DNA from: Pyrinomonadaceae bacterium
Lineage (GTDB): Bacteria > Acidobacteriota > Blastocatellia > Pyrinomonadales > Pyrinomonadaceae
Direction: 5' to 3'
Assembly: GCA_014379795.1 (NCBI GenBank)
Contig: JACMLC010000184.1
Coordinates: 1-6,428, forward strand
DNA length: 6,428 nucleotides
Below, in pieces: positions 1-6,063 of this stretch. The translations under genes and the position numbers were made by a program. The notes beneath the pieces were generated by a model. It was not told the origin of the DNA. It worked only from the letters and a program-made list of their open reading frames with translations, and ran no database searches. Positions within the stretch are counted from its first letter, which is position 1, and each line of letters begins with the position of its first letter.

Positions 1-595
1 ACAGGTATTCGGAAAGCCCCGCGACTGTGGCAGATGGATTAAAGACTATTTCCGCGCCGTTGAGGCCGAGTATCCGCGCGCCTTCAGGGAAATGCCTGTC
101 ATAGCAGATATAAACGCCGATGCGCGCATAGGCCGTATCAAATGCAGGATAACCCAAATTCCCCGGCTTGAAATAAAACTTTTCCCAGAAACCGGGAGCG
201 ACGTGCGGGATATGGTTCTTGCGGTACTTGCCAAGATACTTGCCGTCAGCATCAATCACAGCCGCCGTGTTGTAATAGATGCCCGCTATCTCTTCTTCAT
301 AGATGGGCACGATGATAACCATGCTATGCTTCTTCGCGGTTTCCTGCATCAGCTTGACGGTCGGGCCGTCGGGAATTTTTTCGACCGCCTCGTACCAGCG
401 CGTCTGTTGCTCGGCGCAAAAATAAGGAGTCGTGAAAACCTCCTGCATGCAGAGAATCTGCACGCCCTGCCGCGCCGCATCTTCGATCATGCCGAGATGC
501 TTTTCGATGTTCGCGCGTTTGATCTCTTCAATCGGCGCATCGGTTGGCCCCGCATGGGTTGCTTGTATCAATCCGCATTTCACTGTTCGTGGCAT
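1..595 (-). CDS. Beta-ureidopropionase (N-carbamoyl-beta-alanine amidohydrolase), nitrilase superfamily; 3' end outside window
   Basis: Hydrolyses N-carbamoyl-beta-alanine (or a related N-carbamoyl amino acid) to the amino acid, CO2 and ammonia, the last step of reductive pyrimidine degradation; a cytoplasmic enzyme. The frame stays open from ATG at 593-595 to base 1, giving 198 residues and no stop. The nitrilase triad is visible: Glu52 in LCMQEVF, Lys126 in GKYRKNHIP and Cys164 in YICYDRHFPE, with the accessory Glu138 in GFWEKFYF. The stretches PYFCAEQQTRWYE (57-69), GFWEKFYFKPGNLGYP (135-150) and LNGAEIVFNPSATVAG (178-193) are typical of bacterial beta-ureidopropionases rather than generic nitrilases. 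Family members are roughly 290 residues, so about a third is missing. An AAAGGA ribosome binding site sits about 8 bases before the ATG. It follows the permease gene after a 136-base gap containing a long inverted repeat. Specificity for beta-alanine over D-amino-acid derivatives is inferred. Confidence 0.93.
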   Translation of the reverse strand, partial: MPRTVKCGLIQATHAGPTDAPIEEIKRANIEKHLGMIEDAARQGVQILCMQEVFTTPYFCAEQQTRWYEAVEKIPDGPTVKLMQETAKKHSMVIIVPIYEEEIAGIYYNTAAVIDADGKYLGKYRKNHIPHVAPGFWEKFYFKPGNLGYPAFDTAYARIGVYICYDRHFPEGARILGLNGAEIVFNPSATVAGLSEYL

Positions 596-632
596 AAATT
601 TGTTCCTTTGTTAATGTCATTATGGAAAACAA

Positions 633-725
633 GGGTAATGGGGTAAAAGGTGAATAGGGAAATGGGTAAGAAAGCAACTCGCTGCCTGCTTCCTATTTAC
701 CTGTTTCCCTCTTCACCTATTGTCC
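633..725. repeat. Long inverted repeat built of degenerate GG-octamers, intergenic hairpin
   Basis: This fills most of the gap between the permease stop and the ureidopropionase start. Bases 648-669 and 697-718 are inverted copies: of 22 opposed positions 19 are Watson-Crick pairs, 2 (663/703 and 664/702) are G-T wobbles on the plus strand, and 1 (655/711) is a mismatch. A further stem, 672-676 with 687-691, encloses a ten-base loop. Each arm is also a direct repeat of period 8: on the plus strand five octamers run from 633 (GGGTAATG, GGGTAAAA, GGTGAATA, GGGAAATG, GGTAAGAA), and on the minus strand five run leftward from 725 (GGACAATA, GGTGAAGA, GGGAAACA, GGTAAATA, GGAAGCAG). There is no clear T-tract after the hairpin in the minus-strand transcript, so an ordinary intrinsic terminator is not supported. 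It could be an extragenic repeat element or an RNA processing or stability structure. Confidence 0.75.
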
Positions 726-731
726 CTCTCT

Positions 732-2240
732 TTATCCTGCCTCCGCTTCAGCTACCGTTGAAAGCTGTGGCGGCAATAATTTCATTAAGACCAAGTGGAC
801 GATGAACGAGGTGCCGAAGCCGACGAACCACGCGTAATCATAAATGGGCCTGAGCCTCGGCACGACTAATCCAATCCATGCCAGCGCGCATCCGAGTAGA
901 GTCGCGACGACGGCGCGCCAATTCCAACCCAGAGCATAAGTGTAAACGCCGCGCGTGCGGTAGAGGTCTGCCAGCACAAGCTTCTTATCTCGCACCAGCC
1001 AGTAATCCGCCACCAGCACTCCGGCAATCGAGCCTAAGCCGCCTGAATATCCGAGCAGCCACGCGAAGATATAACCCGTCGGGTCTGCAAGCAGTTTCCA
1101 TGGCTGCATCAGGATGCCTACGATGCCCGTTATCAAACCGCCCGTGCGAAACGAAATCCAGCGCGGGAAAGCGTTGGCGAAATCGTTGGCAGGCGACACC
1201 ACGTTGGCAGCGATATTAACAGAGAGCGTCGCGACCACAATCGTGAACATAGAGATGGCTATGACCCACGCCTGACTGAATTGCCCGACCAGCTTGACGG
1301 GGTCCCAAATCTCGTTCAAGGGCATCTGGGGAAACACGATCACGGCGGCGGAAGTAATAATAATTCCCATCGCCGCAAAGACGGTCATCGTCGTCGGCAA
1401 AGCTACGACTTGGCCGACTGCTTGCTCGCGCTGGCTGCGGCCAAAGCGCGTGAAGTCCGGCATGTTTAGTGACAGGGTAGCCCAGAATCCGATCATCGCT
1501 GTCAACGAGGGAATAAAAATCGGCCTGAACTCAGACCAGCTCCGAAACTTTCCCGGCTCTTGAAACAGGTGCCCGAACCCGCCTGCCTTCCAGACAATCC
1601 ATCCTAACAGGATTGCCGTCATCACCAGGACGAACGGCGCAGCCCAATTCTCTACATGCCGCAGCAAATCCATACCGCGATAGATGATAAAAATGTTAAG
1701 CGCCCAGAACAACAGAAACGAAATCCATTCCGTAGGCGTGTGCCCGCCGATAGCCCCGCCCAGCAGCGTGTGCCATGACGGAATAATCGCGCCGAAAAAA
1801 GTTTGCAAAGCCTGCCCGCCGATCCATGCCTGTATGCCGAACCAACCGCAAGCCACGATGGCGCGCATCAACGCCGGAAGATTCGAGCCGATAGTCCCAT
1901 AACTCGCACGCGCGAACACCGGAAAGGGAATGCCGTACTTAGTGCCCGGATGCGAGTTCAGGAGAATCGGGATCAGCACGATGGTATTCCCGAGCAGGAT
2001 AGTGACAAGCGCCTGCCACCAGTTCATCCCCGCGCTAATCAGCCCCGAAGAGAGCATGTAAGTCGGGATACAATGCGCCATGCTGATCCAGAGCGCGGCA
2101 TAGTTGTAAGTCGTCCAGTTGCGCTTCTCAATAGGCACGGGCGCAAGGTCTTCGTTGTAGAGCGGGCTGCGGGAGATTTCCTGCAACACCTCCGGTCTTA
2201 ACTCGACGCGCCCGTCCTCATATTGGATTGCTTCGCTCAT
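732..2240 (-). CDS. NCS1-family nucleobase/hydantoin/allantoin permease
   Basis: Inner-membrane sodium- or proton-coupled importer of the nucleobase:cation symporter-1 family, 502 aa, normal length. About twelve hydrophobic segments are visible between residues ~45 and ~490. The N-terminal LYNEDLAPVPIEKRNWTTYNY (27-47) is the usual cytoplasmic lead-in of this family. By comparison with the known hydantoin transporter Mhp1, the substrate-stacking tryptophans are Trp133 (CGWFGIQ) and Trp253 (GFW). Gln137 matches Mhp1 Gln121, and Asn342 and Asn346 (SVNIAANVVSP) match Asn314 and Asn318. LNMPDFTRFGRSQ (258-270) and DYWLVR (412-417) are further signatures. The start is ATG at 2238-2240 with a weak GAAG upstream. 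It lies 36 bases after the SIMPL gene and 136 bases before the ureidopropionase. A uracil, dihydrouracil, hydantoin or allantoin substrate is inferred from the neighbours; the sequence does not choose between them. Confidence 0.94.
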   Translation of the reverse strand: MSEAIQYEDGRVELRPEVLQEISRSPLYNEDLAPVPIEKRNWTTYNYAALWISMAHCIPTYMLSSGLISAGMNWWQALVTILLGNTIVLIPILLNSHPGTKYGIPFPVFARASYGTIGSNLPALMRAIVACGWFGIQAWIGGQALQTFFGAIIPSWHTLLGGAIGGHTPTEWISFLLFWALNIFIIYRGMDLLRHVENWAAPFVLVMTAILLGWIVWKAGGFGHLFQEPGKFRSWSEFRPIFIPSLTAMIGFWATLSLNMPDFTRFGRSQREQAVGQVVALPTTMTVFAAMGIIITSAAVIVFPQMPLNEIWDPVKLVGQFSQAWVIAISMFTIVVATLSVNIAANVVSPANDFANAFPRWISFRTGGLITGIVGILMQPWKLLADPTGYIFAWLLGYSGGLGSIAGVLVADYWLVRDKKLVLADLYRTRGVYTYALGWNWRAVVATLLGCALAWIGLVVPRLRPIYDYAWFVGFGTSFIVHLVLMKLLPPQLSTVAEAEAG

Positions 2241-2251
2241 AATTCTTCAGC

Positions 2252-2271
2252 CGGAGAAGCTTCGTTCTCCG
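2252..2271. other. Short perfect hairpin between SIMPL and permease genes
   Basis: The 36-base gap between the SIMPL stop and the permease start contains a perfect 7-bp inverted repeat (CGGAGAA ... TTCTCCG, 2252-2258 with 2265-2271) around a six-base loop. In the transcript it ends 11 bases before the permease ATG, close to its weak ribosome binding site. There is no following U-run, so it is not a standard terminator. A modest effect on translation or RNA stability is possible; chance is also possible. Confidence 0.35.
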
Positions 2272-2276
2272 AAGAT

Positions 2277-3035
2277 TCATTTTAGCTCAAAGCTGACGGT
2301 CACGGTGTCTGTGACGCTGATCTGGCCTATAGCAATGGTCTCTCCGATGTATGGCGTCGTGCTGGTGGGTTGAGCATTGCCACGACGCCCGCTGTTGCCG
2401 TTGTAAGAGACGCCGACGGCGTTGGAAAAGTTGGCATAGGCCGAAGTCACTTCGCCTTCCTGAATCGCGTAAGCTTTGCCAATCGTCTGGCCTATCTCTC
2501 TGGTCAGGGCAAAGGCTTTTTCCTGCGCCGCTTTGATAGCCATAGCGCGCGCCTCGTCCTTAAATTTGCGCAACTCCGTCGTGCGGAAATCCACATCGTC
2601 TATATTATTCACGCCTGCTTCAAACAAATCGGACAGCAGATTCTCCAGTCGCGGTAAATCTCTTAAGGCAAAACTGATTTTTTGGGAGATCAGATAGCCG
2701 AGAAATTCCCTGCTGGCGATATCGCCATCCCCGTCCAATTTATCGCTGTATTCCGTAGAGATATTAATGGATGCGGTCTGAACATTCTCCGGCGTGATTT
2801 GATATTTCCGCGTTAGCGCGAGCGTCTTCTTAACCTTTTCATCATTCTGCTTTTTGGCGTTGGCTAAGACTTTATCCCTCGTGTTGACGTAAAGCGTGAC
2901 GACGACTTCATCCGGGATAACTTTGATTTCCGCTTGCCCTGTGACGGTAATCAGCGGCCTGTCGGGAACTACCTGCGCCGAAGCCGCGCATACTATAAGA
3001 GGGAAGAGCATCAGAGAAAAGATCAACCGCCGCAT
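2277..3035 (-). CDS. Exported SIMPL-domain (DUF541, YggE/BP26-like) protein
   Basis: A 252-aa protein of the SIMPL family, related to E. coli YggE and Brucella BP26; members are exported, and their molecular role is not well established (oxidative stress links are reported for YggE). A signal peptide is clear: MRR, a hydrophobic core to about residue 16, then ASA with likely cleavage after Ala20. Val15 before Cys16 argues against a lipobox. The family opening LITVTGQAEIKVIPDEVVVTL (28-48) follows, then the alternating strand/helix body, for example DVDFRTTELRKFKDEARAMAIKAAQEKA (147-174), and the C-terminal strands SVTDTVTVSFELK. ATG 3033-3035 is preferred over an in-frame upstream TTG at 3062 because AAGGAG lies five bases before it and it puts the signal peptide at the N-terminus. 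It sits between the PIN module and the permease; no link to pyrimidine catabolism is known, so shared transcription may be incidental. Confidence 0.9.
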   Translation of the reverse strand: MRRLIFSLMLFPLIVCAASAQVVPDRPLITVTGQAEIKVIPDEVVVTLYVNTRDKVLANAKKQNDEKVKKTLALTRKYQITPENVQTASINISTEYSDKLDGDGDIASREFLGYLISQKISFALRDLPRLENLLSDLFEAGVNNIDDVDFRTTELRKFKDEARAMAIKAAQEKAFALTREIGQTIGKAYAIQEGEVTSAYANFSNAVGVSYNGNSGRRGNAQPTSTTPYIGETIAIGQISVTDTVTVSFELK

Positions 3036-3040
3036 AGCTT

Positions 3041-3046
3041 CTCCTT
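3041..3046 (-). promoter_or_regulatory. Ribosome binding site of the SIMPL gene
   Basis: AAGGAG on the minus strand, five bases before ATG 3033-3035. It decides the start: the in-frame TTG at 3062 has no such site, and it would add nine charged residues ahead of the signal peptide. Confidence 0.75.
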
Positions 3047-3062
3047 CATCAGCGACTATCAA

Positions 3063-3132
3063 TTAAATAGAGACGCACGTTCCGCGTTTCAGAAATTTAC
3101 CGTCACCCGCTTTGCCTTGTGCTTGCCGTTTT
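3063..3132 (-). pseudogene. Relic second copy of the hydantoinase 3' end
   Basis: Bases 3072-3132 match 3832-3893, the real end of the hydantoinase gene, in the same orientation: 61 versus 62 bases with five substitutions and one single-base gap. Read in the hydantoinase frame, the last part still gives GDGKFLKRGTCVSI and an in-frame TAA at 3063-3065, against GDGKFLKRGTCVNI in the intact gene. The three substitutions within the shared reading frame (Leu, Gly and Ala codons) are all silent, whereas upstream of the one-base gap the frame is lost and Glu and Tyr codons become Lys and His. The fragment has no start and is too short to be a gene. It lies 27 bases before the SIMPL ATG and directly after the stop of the 68-aa gene, so it looks like the displaced end of a hydantoinase allele left when the PIN module was inserted. 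Confidence 0.82.
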
Positions 3133-3135
3133 TGG

Positions 3136-3342
3136 TTAGGCGGTTTTCAATAAATCGGACTCCTTTTTATCCGGTTCATTTTTACCCGTCTTTTCACCGG
3201 CTGACGAAACAACTTCGCGCCCGCTTTCGGCTTGTTGGCGGCGGATGTCGGCGCAAATTGCCGAAATGTCGTAAGCAAACTTTGCCGCGTGCTCTTGCCT
3301 CACACGACGTACTTCTTCAACAATTTCATCATTCCATGTCAT
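3136..3342 (-). CDS. Small partner protein of the PIN gene, putative antitoxin
   Basis: A 68-aa, charged, soluble protein. The N-terminal half (MTWNDEIVEEVRRVRQEHAAKFAYDISAICADIRRQQAESGREVV) resembles a family of small proteins commonly encoded beside PIN-domain genes; I recall the pattern but have no search result. The tail (46-68) is rich in Lys, Glu and Gly and looks disordered. ATG 3340-3342 is chosen because GGAGG lies five bases upstream; the longer open frame to 3438 lacks such a site and would run deep into the PIN gene. The start lies inside the PIN gene, giving a 14-base overlap and tight coupling. If it is the antitoxin, the order is toxin first, opposite to most VapBC pairs. Its final codons abut and may partly derive from the hydantoinase relic. 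The antitoxin role is inferred from context; no DNA-binding fold is recognisable. Confidence 0.78.
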   Translation of the reverse strand: MTWNDEIVEEVRRVRQEHAAKFAYDISAICADIRRQQAESGREVVSSAGEKTGKNEPDKKESDLLKTA

Positions 3343-3823
3343 TTTTACCTCCAAGCAATTCTTCGGGTGTGCAAATCTTCGGGCATTCGTATCCGCTTTC
3401 TTCGCAAACCTTTTCAATTGCATCTTGCCTTTCCGCATTGGCGATATGTTTGCAATTCCAACTCAACAAATCATCAATGCCGTGAACCGCAGCAACGGCG
3501 ATATGCAAAGCGTCCGTTGCTGCTTTCGCCGGCAAGGCTTTACTAGCAACCAACTTTTTTGCCAGATTTTCTACCTCTAAATTTACGTCAAGCAAAGCGA
3601 GTCCATCCAAAGCCTCAAGCCGCTCTTCCGCCGCTTCAGCGTCGCCCGCCGACGCTTCATTTATCACAAATTCGGAAATGAACAACACAAAGTCCACACG
3701 CCTATTGTTCCACCATTCCTGCGTAACTTGCTGATGCGCGGCGCGAATCAAATCGCGGCTTAACCAAGCCGTCAAATAGCTGACAATCGTGGTTTCAAGA
3801 TAAACCGATTCTTTTTCTTTCAT
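3329..3823 (-). CDS. PIN-domain protein, VapC-type putative toxin ribonuclease
   Basis: A 164-aa PIN-fold protein; relatives are metal-dependent ribonucleases acting as toxins of type II toxin-antitoxin pairs. Family marks: the first strand VYLETTIVSYL (7-17) with Glu10 where many VapC proteins have Asp, the second acid Glu56 in FVINEAS, and the third Asp104 in ATDALHIAVAAVHGID. LLSWNCKHIANA (119-130) has Asn123 where many PIN proteins have an acid; this variant set is usual for the subfamily. The start is ATG 3821-3823, which shares its A with the TGA of the hydantoinase gene and so suggests termination-reinitiation coupling, as no ribosome binding site is visible. A GTG five codons upstream is possible but lies inside the hydantoinase end. 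It overlaps the 68-aa partner gene by 14 bases. Base composition is lower in GC than the hydantoinase. Toxic activity is inferred. Confidence 0.88.
   Translation of the reverse strand: MKEKESVYLETTIVSYLTAWLSRDLIRAAHQQVTQEWWNNRRVDFVLFISEFVINEASAGDAEAAEERLEALDGLALLDVNLEVENLAKKLVASKALPAKAATDALHIAVAAVHGIDDLLSWNCKHIANAERQDAIEKVCEESGYECPKICTPEELLGGKNDME
3348..3352 (-). promoter_or_regulatory. Ribosome binding site of the 68-aa partner gene
   Basis: GGAGG on the minus strand, five bases before ATG 3340-3342. It lies within the last codons of the PIN gene and sets the start of the overlapping downstream gene, giving the putative antitoxin a much stronger initiation signal than the putative toxin. 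Confidence 0.7.
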
Positions 3824-5205
3824 CAGATATTGACGCACGTTCCGCGTTTCAAAAATTTCCCGTCACCTGCTTTGCCTTTGTACTCGCCGTTTTCAATCAC
3901 GATGCGCCCGCGCGACAGCACAGTCTCCACGACGCCCGTGATGGTCTTGCCTTCATACGCGGAATAGTCCACGTTCATGTGATGCGTTGCTGCGCTGATG
4001 GTCTGCTGCTTTTCGGGGTCGAAAATCACTATGTCCGCGTCAGAGCCGACGGCAATCGTGCCTTTTTTCGGAAAGAGGCCGAACATCTTGGCGGCGGCTG
4101 TGGAAGTAAGCTCAACGAAGCGATTGAGACTAATTCGATTTTCCACTACGCCGCCGTTGTAGATAAGCGGCACACGATGCTCCACTCCCGGCGCGCCGTT
4201 CGGAATTTTCGAGAAATCGTCGCGGCCTAATTCCTTCTGCTCCTTCATGCAGAACGGGCAGTGATCCGTAGAGATGACTTGCAGGTCGTCTGTCTTCAAA
4301 CCCTTCCATAACTCCGCCTGATTCCACTTCTCTCTCAAGGGCGGCGTCATCACATACTTCGCGCCCTCAAATCCCGGCTCTTCGTAATTGTCGTAAGAGA
4401 GAAAAAGATACTGCGGGCAGGTCTCGGCAAAAGCCGGAAGCCCGCGATCTCTTGCCTCTCGCACCTGTTCGAGCGCGTCCGCGCAGCTCAAGTGAACTAT
4501 GTACACCGGAGCTTCAGCCATCTCCGCAATCGCAATCGCGCGATGCACGCCCTCTGCTTCGGCTCGCGTGGGCCGAGTCAGCGCGTGATACTTCGGCGCG
4601 GTTCTTCCTGCTGCCAGCGCACGCTTGATAATCTCGTTGATGACCACGCCGTTCTCCGCGTGCATGCAGATCAAGCCGCCGCGCTCGCCCGCCGCACTCA
4701 TCGCGCGAAAGATGGTCGCATCGTCAACCAGAAACACTCCCGGATAAGCCATGAACATCTTAAAGCTCGTGATGCCTTCATCCATCACCGTATACATCTC
4801 TTCGATCTGGCTGTCTTCCAATTCCGTCGTGATGAGATGAAAGCCATAATCAATCGCCGTCTTGCCCTCAGCCTTCTGGTGCCAGTTATCCACAGCCTCG
4901 ATGAGGGCTTGACCTTTATACTGAACCGCGAAATCAATAATCGTCGTCGTCCCGCCATGCGCCGCCGCAATCGTTCCGGTACGAAAATCATCCGACGCCT
5001 CAGTCCCGCCGAACGGCAATTCCATGTGCGTATGCGGGTCAATCCCGCCGGGAATCAACAGCTTTCCGGCAGCATCAATCACGAGGTCAGCCTCCATCTC
5101 AAGCTTCGCGCCGATGACGGAGATAGTCTCGTCTTCAATCAAGATGTCTGCTTTGTAGTCATCAACAGCGGTGATGATGCGACCGTTACGAATCAGCGTC
5201 TTCAT
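3823..5205 (-). CDS. hydA: Dihydropyrimidinase / D-hydantoinase
   Basis: Zinc amidohydrolase that opens the ring of dihydrouracil, dihydrothymine or 5-substituted hydantoins to the N-carbamoyl amino acid; cytoplasmic. 460 aa, full family length. All binuclear-metal ligands are present: His58 and His60 (DPHTH), Lys149 (SFKMFMAYPG, the residue that is carboxylated), His182 (MHAENG), His238 (IVHLS) and Asp314 (STDHCPF). Tyr154 and Asn336 (PNGAPGVEHR) match the substrate-binding residues; the usual Ser before PPLR is Thr287 here (MTPPLR). The small N-terminal beta-sandwich strands and the C-terminal GTIAVGSDADIVIFDP complete the fold. ATG 5203-5205 overlaps the upstream nuclease-like gene by 20 bases; an AAGGAG lies rather far (about 13 bases) upstream. 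Its stop TGA shares a base with the PIN gene ATG. A partial second copy of its 3' end lies at 3063-3132. Product assignment is firm; natural substrate is inferred from the ureidopropionase and permease. Confidence 0.95.
   Translation of the reverse strand: MKTLIRNGRIITAVDDYKADILIEDETISVIGAKLEMEADLVIDAAGKLLIPGGIDPHTHMELPFGGTEASDDFRTGTIAAAHGGTTTIIDFAVQYKGQALIEAVDNWHQKAEGKTAIDYGFHLITTELEDSQIEEMYTVMDEGITSFKMFMAYPGVFLVDDATIFRAMSAAGERGGLICMHAENGVVINEIIKRALAAGRTAPKYHALTRPTRAEAEGVHRAIAIAEMAEAPVYIVHLSCADALEQVREARDRGLPAFAETCPQYLFLSYDNYEEPGFEGAKYVMTPPLREKWNQAELWKGLKTDDLQVISTDHCPFCMKEQKELGRDDFSKIPNGAPGVEHRVPLIYNGGVVENRISLNRFVELTSTAAAKMFGLFPKKGTIAVGSDADIVIFDPEKQQTISAATHHMNVDYSAYEGKTITGVVETVLSRGRIVIENGEYKGKAGDGKFLKRGTCVNI
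3832..3893. repeat. Direct repeat copy B: functional hydantoinase 3' end
   Basis: These 62 bases are the last ~20 codons of the hydantoinase short of its final Asn-Ile-stop, and they recur at 3072-3132 with five substitutions and one gap, about 90% identity, in direct orientation 760 bases away. Everything between the two copies is the PIN gene and its partner. A nine-base match, GTTTTCAAT, continues the similarity at 3889-3897 and 3143-3151 if a 14-base interruption is allowed in the relic copy. Confidence 0.85.
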
Positions 5206-6049
5206 TTCGTTGTTCTATCTCCTTCGACTCTTCCTGTTCAGTTTCAGGTTCGACTGGACCCATAGGGGGCGAGATAGGGCGAGCACTGGCGGGCTTAGAT
5301 GATTTAGTCCTTAATAACCGACTTGCAGCTTTGTTAAGTTTCTTTCGAGCTTCATCAGCTTTTTCGCCCTCCACAACTTCTCTCTTCAAAACTTCTTGCA
5401 TCAGCACCGATGTTATTTGCTCTGTGTTGATTTTTACATCTGGGGAGAATCTTCTTAATTCACGTCGCACAACTTCTAGCACGGGACTGCTTAGAATTAT
5501 CGCTCCCAAAAAGAATCTGCTCAAAGCTTGTTGCTGCGTATGGAATTCGCCAAGTGCCGATCTCAGCCACCCTTCTCTAGTTAAATGATAAAGAAGCTCA
5601 ATGTCACTAGACTTTTTAGAATTCATTAGAGTGAAATTGATTTCAAGCACAAGTTCGTGAGCAATGGGCTTGGCAAAAGTAACTTTGTAAATGCGCCAAA
5701 TCTCACCGTTCGTAAGGATGACCCAATCAGTACCTTGATTGGCTGAGTAATCAACCGCTTGCTTGGTGTGAGCATCCTTCAACTCAGAGCCAATTGCTTT
5801 AACCTCAATTAGAAACTCAATCGCACCATCTAGCTTAATAGCGAGATCACACCAAGTGCCACGAATGGATGTTTCCGATGTTATTTCGGAATACTTGTCG
5901 TAGCCGAATACTTCCGACAACATGTCAGTTACGATAATAACAGTGTCGGATTCTCCAACGTCGCGCGACTTAGCCGATGCGATTATGGGTTGGAAACGTT
6001 TAATTCCGGCGGCTATTCTTTCCGCAACTTTGTTTGGGACTGCTGGCAT
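5186..6049 (-). CDS. Stand-alone HsdR N-terminal-type PD-(D/E)xK protein
   Basis: A 287-aa protein whose first ~140 residues resemble the type I restriction enzyme R-protein N-terminal nuclease domain (HSDR_N type). VFGYDKYSEITSE (47-59) leads into RGTWCDLAIK with Asp68, then FLIEVKA with Glu82 and Lys84, the D...ExK core; QAVDYSANQG (97-106) supplies the conserved Gln-x3-Tyr helix, followed by WVILTNGEIWRIYKV. There is no helicase or motor part and no methylase or specificity subunit nearby, so it is not a complete restriction system. Residues 170-245 are mostly helical and charged, and the tail (250-287) is Pro/Glu-rich and probably disordered. ATG 6047-6049 is preferred because AAGGAG lies seven bases upstream; an in-frame TTG at 6067 is weaker. 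It is AT-richer than the hydantoinase gene it overlaps by 20 bases. Nuclease activity is plausible; biological role is unknown. Confidence 0.85.
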   Translation of the reverse strand: MPAVPNKVAERIAAGIKRFQPIIASAKSRDVGESDTVIIVTDMLSEVFGYDKYSEITSETSIRGTWCDLAIKLDGAIEFLIEVKAIGSELKDAHTKQAVDYSANQGTDWVILTNGEIWRIYKVTFAKPIAHELVLEINFTLMNSKKSSDIELLYHLTREGWLRSALGEFHTQQQALSRFFLGAIILSSPVLEVVRRELRRFSPDVKINTEQITSVLMQEVLKREVVEGEKADEARKKLNKAASRLLRTKSSKPASARPISPPMGPVEPETEQEESKEIEQRNEDADS

Positions 6050-6056
6050 GTGAGGT

Positions 6057-6062
6057 CTCCTT
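6057..6062 (-). promoter_or_regulatory. Ribosome binding site of the HsdR-N-like gene
   Basis: AAGGAG on the minus strand, seven bases before ATG 6047-6049. It directly follows the TGA of the small 26-codon frame and fixes the start of the nuclease-like gene at that ATG. Confidence 0.7.
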
Positions 6063-6063
6063 T

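Noticed and set aside
92..646. Plus-strand open frame of 184 codons
   Set aside because: It is antisense to the ureidopropionase, which carries the full nitrilase triad, and the translated product has no family features.
648..718. Intrinsic transcription terminator between permease and ureidopropionase
   Set aside because: The stem is long but AT-containing and interrupted, and no T-run follows on the minus-strand transcript. The period-8 structure suggests a repeat element instead.
3343..3438. N-terminal extension of the 68-aa partner protein to 100 residues
   Set aside because: The extension is Lys/Arg-rich, overlaps the PIN gene far more, and has no ribosome binding site, whereas the ATG at 3340-3342 has GGAGG at five bases.
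2934..3485. Plus-strand open frame of 183 codons
   Set aside because: It crosses three minus-strand genes and the relic repeat, with low-complexity Ser/Phe/Arg-rich translation and no ribosome binding site.
3063..3893. Insertion sequence or integron cassette around the PIN genes
   Set aside because: There is no transposase or integrase, no terminal inverted repeats and no attC-like structure; the flanking similarity is simply the hydantoinase gene end.
4492..5265. Plus-strand open frame of 257 codons
   Set aside because: It lies wholly opposite the hydantoinase, whose active-site motifs are complete, and its translation is Arg/His/Leu-rich without any recognisable motif. It is an antisense shadow.
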